This document shows positions 34,559 through 42,106 of a stretch of DNA of 42,106 bases, in pieces. The number at the start of each line of letters is the position of its first letter. Within the stretch, counting starts at the first letter, position 1. The notes under the pieces are model-generated. The model made no database searches and was not told the origin of the DNA. It saw nothing but the letters and a program-made list of their open reading frames with translations. Origin of the DNA: Spirogloea muscicola (taxonomy: Eukaryota > Streptophyta > Zygnematophyceae > Spirogloeales > Spirogloeaceae); contig WELB01000047.1 of assembly GCA_009602725.1 (NCBI GenBank), positions 444,713 through 486,818 on the forward strand, in the 5' to 3' direction. The translations under genes and the position numbers were made by a program.

Positions 34559-37500
34559 ATGGCAGCAGATCAAGGTCATAGGCAAGGCCAGGAGGAAGGA
34601 GCTTCAAGGCATGTCGCAGGCCCTGAAGGGGCTGCTGTGGCGAGGTCGGAGGACCTGCGAGGTACAGTGTTGAGAGAAGACATTAAGCGCATCACCTGTG
34701 AAAGGCCCAGTCAGGAGGTACTCCCAGCAACGCCCAACCGCTTCTGTCGTGGCCTCAGATACCAGCACAGGCAGCTCCCTCAACTCATGGTTGATAATGA
34801 AAGTAAGTGACTGGATGAGATTAGTATCTAGGGTCTCCCTTTCACTGTTTCCTACGGATATCATATACGTTCAATGCTAGGCCCTGCTGTCTGTGCATTT
34901 GTGCAAAATGATGACTGCGTTGCAAGGCAAGTAAGCAAGCTCTTCATAAATTGGATTCCTGGCCTTCACAATTCTATGCGTCATACGTCTGGCATTGGTG
35001 TCACAGCAGGCATGACCTGCCAGCAAGGCCACGTTGCTGCCTAGATCACTCCTAAGTCCTTATTCTTTGCTCTCTAATGAGTAGGTCCAAGCAAGAGACC
35101 AAGAATGACCAGCAACCTCCCCGTTTTGGAGGATCTGCAACTAGGCTCTCCTCCAACGTCCTTGCTCAGCAATGGAGAAGCAGTGCAGAATCAAACGCGA
35201 TCGAGTGACTTCGAACTAGGCTTGAAAGGCGTCTATACGTCTACAACAGCCATGAAGTTGTTGGCCGGGGCTTCCAAGAGGTCAGGTCCGGCTTGCTGGG
35301 CAGCAAAGCATGATGTTGCTGAGAATGTGCATTCGGCTGACATTCAACGTCAGGCCTTGCTGCAATGGGAACACTCACTTCTTGGATTATGCAGGTTTGA
35401 CCTGCGATCCTGTGAGCACGACGAGAAGCTTAGCAACTCCAACCTTGGGGGCCGACTACCAAGGAGCCACCTGGCTGGAGCAACACTGGGCGGGCAGTCA
35501 GGCGTCTCCGAGCTTGAGATGGACGATAACAAGCGTCACACGTGGGGTGATTGGCCACCAGATCACAGTATGCTCAATGATGGTAAGGCACATGGTGTTG
35601 CTGCAGACATGGAGACGACGTCAGGCTGGCGTCTCAGAGATGCAGGCAGCCAACATCACATCGTCTATCCTGGCAGTGGAACTACGCCCATGGACGGGAA
35701 GGGATGTGTGCTGAACATTGGCAAGCCAGGCGTCACGCAGTGCGTGGAGTCTGAAGGGGCTGAAGCCAGAGTCTGCAAGAGCGTCCAAGAAAACTCTAGC
35801 GGTGGCAAGCTCAACAGCACATTAAAATGTGGTGCACAGGAGCTCTTTGACAATGTGTGCAGTGCAGACGTGGAGGAGGCCAGGAAGGCAATGTTAGCGA
35901 TTGCCAGAAGGGAAGGCAATGCCGGTCTTGATGGGGAAGCTCAGGGAGAAGTTGTCAAAGGGGCGGCGATGCAACTGTTGCTTGGTGAGAGCCTCACGGT
36001 GGGCAAGAAGGAGGTCGGCTCTGCCGTGACACGTGTCAAGAAGGACATCAACCAAGCTGGCCTTCATCCCACAAGTGAAGCCTTTGCAAGAGGACAGTCA
36101 AGTGTGGTGCACGCTGAGCACCACGCTGTGACGGGCAGTTTGCTGCTGCCTTCCAAAGCTCAATCGCTTGATGGTGAAGCAGCTGGCCACGAGCCAGGTA
36201 GCAGCAACTTAGAGAGGTCGCAGGCGTTTGGTGCTGAGCCTGCAGGAGTGCAAGGAAGGACGTATGCTGGGCGCAAGAGGCACTTTCGTATGCGCAGCTT
36301 GAGTGGTGTTCCCATCATTATGGAGCCCATGGAGTCAGGACAGGGGTGGTCTGAAAATTGCAGCGGCGAGAGATCGGCAACTGCAGACAGCCAAAGCCAC
36401 GAAGGGGAACGTCAAAAGGAGAAGCGAGCAGGTACACACCATGTAGGAAGCCAGACGGCCAGATGGCCCCAGGCAGCAGGAGAGCTTGAAGACGTCGTGA
36501 CCTCGAGGAGAGCTGTCTTTCATCGGGCGAAGTGGGCAGGCGTGCGTGTCAACATGGCCGACAATGAAGCCTTCAAGAAGAGCACTGAGATAGGCAACCT
36601 GAGTCTTGCTTCGGCACCCGAAGGAAGCCAAGCCAGGGAGGATGCTCCTGCTGTGCTCAAGGATCAGGTTAATGATGGTGGCCGAGGCTCGGCACCAAGT
36701 GTTAAGCACTTTGGGGACGGCCTATCCATCACCCCAGGAGAGGCAAATGGGTCTCTTGCGGTAGTGCTGTCTTCTCCGACAGGGCGTGGCAGCTCCTTTG
36801 CAGCATGGTTGAAGACGATGGGGAGCAACAGACAGTGGAGCCCAAGCTTTCCCAGCCACGGCCAGCCTGTGGGATTCCTGCTCGGAGGCAAACGCGGAAG
36901 TCTTGTGGGTGTTGACCCTGTACCTGTTCTAGGTGGTCCAAACAGTGTGCCATTTGATGCAAGAGCTAGCACACAACATGATGCAGGCCACAGCCAGTCT
37001 CACCCCATCCTTCTTCATTCCGCAAGGGAGGCAGGAGGCCCTCTTGGCAGCACAGCCGCGGATCTGGCCGGAGAGAACGATAGCAGGCCAGACAGGATGG
37101 ACGAAAGCAACTTGGGTGGGCAAGCGGCTGCCAGCCCCGGCGACATGGAAGTCCCAAGCCTGTCGCAGGGCCAGCTGCTGCTGCAAGTGCCCTCATATCC
37201 TGCACAGAGCCAGAGCCGTGCAGCACAGACCGGGCCAGAGACACTGGCCGGCGCCCCTTCCGCCAGCAGACCATGGGCGCCAAGCCAAGCGGAGAAGGTG
37301 CAGGAAGTGCCTGCCAGAGATAGCAGTAGGGCCGAGGTGATGCAGCAGTTTCGTGACATTGAGTTGGGGACCTATCGGCCCTTCTCGTTGTCAGAGAGCA
37401 GGAGACCGGCCAGATCGTTTGCCTCCTCCATGCCAAGCTCCACATCTCTGACACAGAGCATCCAGTACAGATCCGTGGTGGCGCCGTCGACCTCCGTCAA

Positions 37501-39941
37501 TGACGTGCCACGCATGCCGAGAGTGCCGAGTGCGCCATCGCTTAGGAGACTTCAGCAGGAGCAGCACAGGGGCCGCATCCTGGGCCTTGGCTCAGTCCAC
37601 GGCTCTCAACATGGGCCTTGTCTGGCAGGTCAAACTGGCGGCATGACGGCAGAGATCCCGAGCTTCCAGTTGCAGGAACCACAGGTGCAGGACCTGGCTT
37701 CTGTCCAGGCGTGGAGGCTAGAGGTTACCAAACACCCTGACGATGAACGCCCAGCTGCCCCAGCCACTGCAGGCAAGTTCGAGTTGTCATTCACCTTGAC
37801 AAAGAACTTGGCGCTGCCAAAGCAGCTCTGTTGTTCTTGACATTGAGGGCCTCTTGTTCTTGACATTGAGGGCCTCAAATCTTTGTATACGCACGTGGCA
37901 AGCAAGTTATGACTAAAGATTTCCTAGTGTAAGTGGCGGTACACATGTGCTATTGCACTTCCTTCAATGACAAAGTAAAGTGGTATGCTTGCTGACATTG
38001 TCGCATATTTATCATCACATGGTGCAACTCTTTGCACAGTAGGTGGTATCCTGGCCTTGTCTAGGATGGCCCAGTTTGTTGCCGGGAGAGTTACAGATGC
38101 CGCTACCTCAACTCCCAGCTGCTCTGTGTGTGGAGCGGTGGGCCACCGGAGAAATGAGTGCTCAGAGGCACCAGCCACAGTAAGCCTCCTAGTCACATCT
38201 AGAAGGATCAGTTTGTCTGCAGACTACCTTTATTTAGTACATTGACCAACTTCAGGCTACCAATGTCAGTAAATTAGCGTGATGTGCCCCAGATTATAAG
38301 CAGGTTGGAGTTGTCTGTCAAGGTGAGAGATGACATGTGTCAGTCCAAAGAGGTGCATGCATTAATACGTGACCATCCTCAACTTTCCTGCCATCTAGAG
38401 GCAGTACATGGAGGCACTACAGTGATACATCAGTAGGACCTGTGTGACTCTTGGAATATGCATGTTCTCTGGCAGCCGGACAAACTACCTGCGGATCAGC
38501 TTATGGAAGAGCAAGAAGGGCAGGGAAGTGTAGACTTGGACGAGGGGCTCAATAGCAGCTGTGTTAAGCACTTGCCGCAAGTCAATCTGAGTCGCTGGCA
38601 TGGCTGCGACCAAGCAAGAGCCAGCGGGAGCCAGGAGGGTGCTCGGAGACTGGAGAAGGATGTCGATCAGAAGATGTTGAACGAGGCTGCCATTGTTCAG
38701 CTCGCAGGAAGGAATGCTACAGAGCCAATGGTTGAAGGAGAGCAACATGGCAGCTGCACAAAACTGGGGGCGCCTTTGCCAAGACAGTCCAACTGTAATT
38801 ACGAGGGTTCCAAGCAAGAGCACTTGCAAGAAAGCATTCTTGTTGCTCTGGAGTCCATCCGGCTCTCAAGGAAGGACCTCGCCAGGTCAGTGACATTGTC
38901 AACTTAAGACGGACTTTGTTCGCTGTGTGGAACGTGCTACTTGTCTGTAAGGGGATGCATGCATTGAAATTAAATTTGTCTAATGTTTGATGGTGTCTAA
39001 TGTGGGACAGGCAAATTGAAATGTCAGTCATTATCGTACTCAGAGGAGCCTGGAGCTTCATAGGCCCTCATTACTCCCGTGGCCCTTGCAGGTGGCAAAA
39101 GCACCCCAACTATGGAAGTCGAATAGCTGGCTTCTTCCTTCGCCTCCGGATTGGTCGCCACCTTGGGGGCACTGGTTACAAGGTGGCTTGCCTGCTAGGT
39201 AAGTAGATCGAAATAAGGGTGTGTTACTTCAGGAAATTGACATTCCCGTGACCATGCTTGACCTAATAGTTGTCCCTCTTGGCTGCATGTCACCAAGCCA
39301 CATGCAGCACATCAGCACGCCCTACATGATCGTGGTACTGCTGCTGCTGTCCTTCATGTTAAGAGAGACGGATTTGTCTGGTTGTAAGCCGATGTCAGAA
39401 GAAGGGTGTCTGCATGCAATGTGGAGCCCCTGCACTGAGTCCTGCGATCTTTTATTTCCAGAGCATGAAGGTATTCTGAAACACTGGGTCTCATCTGCCT
39501 GCTTAATAGATTGCTTTTAGCCGTCTTGAAAAGGCCTCTGCATAACATTCATGGTAGCATGGCATGTGCAGAAACGAGCAGGGAGAGTGCTCTGTGTGTC
39601 GATGTTGATGACAAGGTCTCTACTGTGGACATTCAGTATGTGTCGAACAAACCCTTCACAGAGGTGAAAAGAAGTCTCAGCTTGCCCAACCTGAATGCAT
39701 TCGGTTGCAGCCATGCTTGTACAACCTGGAGCTGGGTCATTGTTTATGTGTCAGTACTTGCATCAAGCTCCAGAGATATTGCACTTTATTTTGCATTGGT
39801 CCTAAAAGAGACACAGTCCTCTTCTTTGCAAAGCAGGAGGAATTGGCGGACTGGTGGTCAGCAAATCAGCAGGCCTGCAGGCAAAGAATCACCAAGAAAT
39901 ACGTGCTGGAAAAATTCCGAGAGCGCCTCAGCTGGAGTTAA
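34559..39941 (+). CDS. large disordered protein with CCHC zinc knuckle and C-terminal Plus-3 domain
   Basis: Exons: 34559-34802, 35085-37772, 38097-38179, 38476-38885, 39092-39198, 39572-39663 and 39837-39941. All phases join, giving 3729 bp and 1242 residues. Exon 2 (about 896 codons) is Gly/Ser/Ala/Glu-rich low-complexity sequence with no domain recognised; it opens with a basic PSKRPRM, a possible nuclear signal. Exon 3 carries a zinc knuckle, CSVCGAVGHRRNEC (C-x2-C-x4-H-x4-C). Exon 4 is acidic and ends in ESILVALESIRLSRKDLAR. Exons 4-7 form a Plus-3 domain: LSRKDLAR-WQKHPNYGSRIA, GFFLRLRIGRHLGGTGYKVA, VSTVDIQYVSNKPFTE, EELADWWSANQQACRQR. Plus-3 domains (Rtf1, plant NERD-type proteins) bind the phosphorylated Spt5 repeat or nucleic acid, so a transcription or chromatin role is inferred. 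Intron 2 has a GC donor (AG/GCAAGT); reading through it gives a false stop at 37840. The ATG at 34559 is provisional because another frame upstream also looks coding. Confidence 0.75.
37831..37876 (+). repeat. 23-bp direct tandem duplication
   Basis: TTGTTCTTGACATTGAGGGC plus CTC occurs twice head to tail with no visible difference. It lies just inside the GC-AG intron of the Plus-3 gene. If that intron is retained, the first copy supplies the stop codon. Confidence 0.9.
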
Positions 39942-41262
39942 CCCTCTGGCTTGCCCATGATCCTGTACAGTCGAGTTTGGGTGTAGCACGAAGGGCAGCT
40001 GACAGTGGGAGAATGCACTGCTAAGCTTTGCTGTCTGTCCATTTGACTCTACGAGGAAGTCCCACGAGTCTTTTCAAGTAGGAGCTTGTTTGGTACATTG
40101 ACCCTTGGCTCTGGAGTACGAAGTCTGCAGGTGAGCACACTCGTGGCAGAGAGCTATCTTCATGCATACGCCGCTGCAGAGGATAGGGCCCTGTGCCAAA
40201 CAGCGAGCAACTCAAGCAACCCATGAGAACGTGATTACTTTAAATCCACAAATGTCATTCTAAGCAACTTACAGAAATCATAATAAACATAGTCAACTAA
40301 TGCCTGTGTAGGTAGGCTTCATGCACCTGTGGCAAGCCATACAAGCTTTGGAGATAGTCAATTTGGGCTGGAGCGATTAAGAAGCACGCGTCCTTGTCTG
40401 CGTACTGGAGACTACCAGAAGACAAGCTTGGTGCACTATAGAGCTGTCGACCCTGCTGTTGAAGCGGCGCTGCCAGGGCCTACGCTTACTAATTGCTGTA
40501 CAGGTTGGTCAGCTCTGTCAAGTAGATCCCTGTCACATCTACCCTCTCCCCCTTCCTTTGCAGTTCGTACTCAATTTTCACCGCTCTTTCATTCCCTAAC
40601 CTCTTGCCCTTCACCTCTTGCTCCTCCTTTATTAGCTTCTGCTATTGCTAGTCTGTGTCCTGCTTTCCCTGCTTCTTCTCCCACCATAAGTGCCGCCGTC
40701 CTGACTACCTCCTTGATTTGTGTCCTAGTTGCTTCGAATGTTCCTCCCTGTTGCTCCTGCATTTACTCGCCTCCTCTACCTTTCCAGCAACAACAGCACC
40801 AGTTGTTGTGCAAACGAACCCCTCAACCAAACACGCGCCAATGCTGCCTCACTTGCAGGAACGTGCCTACATTTGAGGCATCTGTACGCTTCACTTCTTG
40901 TCCAGCACTAACGTGCTCGACACCAGATTATATTGCAGGCATGAAAGCAGTCATACACTCAAGCATGTGCAATGCAAATTGTACACAAGAACGCCAGCCA
41001 TGAAAGCTCAAAGCATCATCTCTGCCAAATGATGTGCCCTATGCGTCATGCTGAGCTGGTTGCCATCACGCTTCTTTCCCAGTGCCAGTCCTTCACGAGC
41101 TTCCTCTACATCTCTCATCATCGCTCGCTAGTCACTGCGCTGGCGGAAGCATGTGCTCTTCATCCTGAGGGAGCAGCCGCACAGATTGTCCTCGGCTGCC
41201 CTTGGAGGCGAAGAGCAGGGGCGCGAGGGACCGTGGCCTCCGAGGGGAAGCCCCACAGAAGC
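39942..41262. other. no confident gene; Ser/Pro-rich open stretch
   Basis: The 3' flank of the Plus-3 gene comes first. A donor-like CTGCAG/GTGAGC lies at about 40132 with a short open frame before it (SLFGTLTLGSGVRSLQ), but no partner. A 224-codon open frame (40329-41003) is pyrimidine-rich, Ser/Pro/Leu/Cys-rich and resembles no family. I do not call it a gene. Confidence 0.35.
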
Positions 41263-41378
41263 CATGGCCGTCCAGTCGCGCCCACAGCACTCGCTGTCGG
41301 GCGGCTATGACTCGAATCCCGTCCACAGCCCCGGCTGCGCCGGCCACAAGAACGGCGCTCTCAAGGACCGCCCGTTTG
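41263..41378 (+). CDS. candidate first exon of an unknown gene
   Basis: An ATG begins MAVQSRPQHSLSGGYDSNP, then VHSPGCAGHKNGALKDRPFA, and reaches a donor-like GTACAA at about 41379. The GC-rich composition and the abrupt drop in GC after the donor fit a first exon like those of the other genes here. There is no family match and no second exon was identified, so confidence is low. Confidence 0.3.
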
Positions 41379-41877
41379 CTAGTACAAATATATGGCTGAC
41401 CAGTCCACAACCAAGTAAGGTCGAAGAAGGGCTAGATCAATCTCCACGTGAAGAGGTCCAAAGTTGCGCTTTGGACCGTTTTAGCAATTGCAGCAGCTGG
41501 CAGAGATTGGAGCTAAGGGGTCAATTCAAGTTCAAGGCTGATGCACGATGCAAGTTTAGCTTCAGGGGTGACATGTCTTAAGTCAGGCTTAGAGCTAGGC
41601 TTGACAATTTCGAGCTCGGGTGGCAAAGTTACGAGCCTTTTGTGAAGCCTGAGAGGGCGGGCAGCTCGCCGATGCCTGCGCCGACTGGGCTTCGAGACGG
41701 CCAACAGCACCAGCGTCTGCATTTGGGGCAAAGGTGTCGGGCGCCCAGAAGCGCAGAAACTGCATCACTGTGGTTGGGAGTCGCCAGCGCTCCCCTTGCT
41801 CAAGCCGCAAGCCATGGCCGGCCGCGGCGCGGACTCGCAGTCGCTCGCTACCTGGCCGATGCGCCTTGCCAGCAGGA

Positions 41878-41936
41878 CATGGGGTTAAGGGTTTTGGGTT
41901 GATGGGTCTAAGGGCTAAGGGCTTAAGGTTTGAGAC
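41878..41936 (+). repeat. degenerate telomere-like tract
   Basis: Consecutive GGGTTAAGGG, GGGTTTTGGG-like and CTAAGGGCTAAGGGCTTAAG heptamer variants lie just upstream of a candidate gene start at 41969. The sequence resembles degenerate plant-type TTTAGGG repeats. It could be an interstitial telomere-like tract or telo-box-like promoter sequence. Confidence 0.5.
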
Positions 41937-41969
41937 GCAGCCTTCGACTCTTAGAGAGGAGCTCGCAGC

Positions 41970-42106
41970 ATGGTCAACACCGGGCCCCTGCGGCCGCTGC
42001 GGGTCTCGGGAATGCTGGCGACGGGGCCGCGAGCCTCTAAGGCGGCGGCGGCCCACATCCGCGGCGCCCACGGCCGGCCACGCGGCGGCGGCGGCGGCGG
42101 CGGCGG
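41970..42106 (+). CDS. possible 5' end of a gene running off the window
   Basis: An ATG (MVNTGPLRPLRVSGMLATGP, then RASKAAAAHIRGAHGRPR) is followed by a (GGC)n run to the window end. The basic, Ala-rich start could be an organelle-targeting presequence, but this is inference from about 45 codons. The (GGC)n at the start copies the pattern of the other genes in the window. Confidence 0.3.
   Translation, partial: MVNTGPLRPLRVSGMLATGPRASKAAAAHIRGAHGRPRGGGGGGG

Noticed and set aside
35105-37840. 911-codon single-exon gene
   Set aside because: The exon opens upstream at 35085 in phase with the previous exon, and a strong GC donor at 37773 joins it to the zinc-knuckle exon.
40329-41003. 224-codon Ser/Pro-rich frame
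   Set aside because: It is pyrimidine-rich, has no recognisable domain, and overlaps other equally open frames.

Overview
This is a nuclear window from a plant-lineage microbe, most likely a green alga of the Chlorophyta. The evidence is intron-dense protein genes (introns about 100-700 bp, GT-AG plus a few GC-AG), GC-rich gene starts with (GGC)n runs, and homologues of plant or mitochondrial type: Lon protease, a PICH/CHR24-type SNF2 ATPase, a plant-type universal stress protein, SERINC and a Plus-3 protein. There are no operons, CRISPR arrays, rRNA or recognisable tRNA genes. All exon models were built by reading splice sites and checking that phases join. Class-level taxonomy cannot be read from this sequence.

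Layout: 1-2300 is repeat-rich. 2548-4482 (-) is a five-exon universal stress protein gene with a GC-rich upstream region to about 5300. 5300-9700 is gene-poor: repeats, a GC-rich island near 7.0-7.3 kb and a 0.3-kb CT microsatellite. 9721-about 10683 (-) is a small unrecognised gene. 11.0-13.74 kb is a dense repeat block with a recent tandem amplification. It abuts an orphan first exon of a SERINC gene (13901-14093, -), which lies head to head with a complete 21-exon mitochondrial-type Lon protease gene (about 14138-22435, +). 22772-23653 (-) is an unrecognised 167-residue protein, divergent from the PICH/CHR24-like SNF2 gene (about 23925-30381, +). 30.4-33.1 kb is intergenic and repeat-rich. 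34559-39941 (+) encodes a large, mostly disordered protein with a CCHC zinc knuckle and a split Plus-3 domain. 40.0-42.1 kb holds no confident gene, but two candidate 5' ends.

The genes are housekeeping: mitochondrial proteolysis (Lon), stress signalling (USP), chromosome or chromatin ATPase (SNF2) and probably transcription or chromatin (Plus-3). They are not a functional cluster. Two divergent gene pairs (SERINC/Lon and 167-aa protein/SNF2) share short GC-rich intervals.

The most unusual non-genic signal is a dispersed repeat family built round a short hairpin (best copy: 8-bp stem, 3-nt loop, at 5561-5579). It occurs about 30 times, only in the gene-free blocks, in both orientations, and some copies are nearly identical. 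Three isolated N bases (4778, 23815, 34048) sit in GC-rich gene-start sequence and probably mark collapsed or unresolved stretches.
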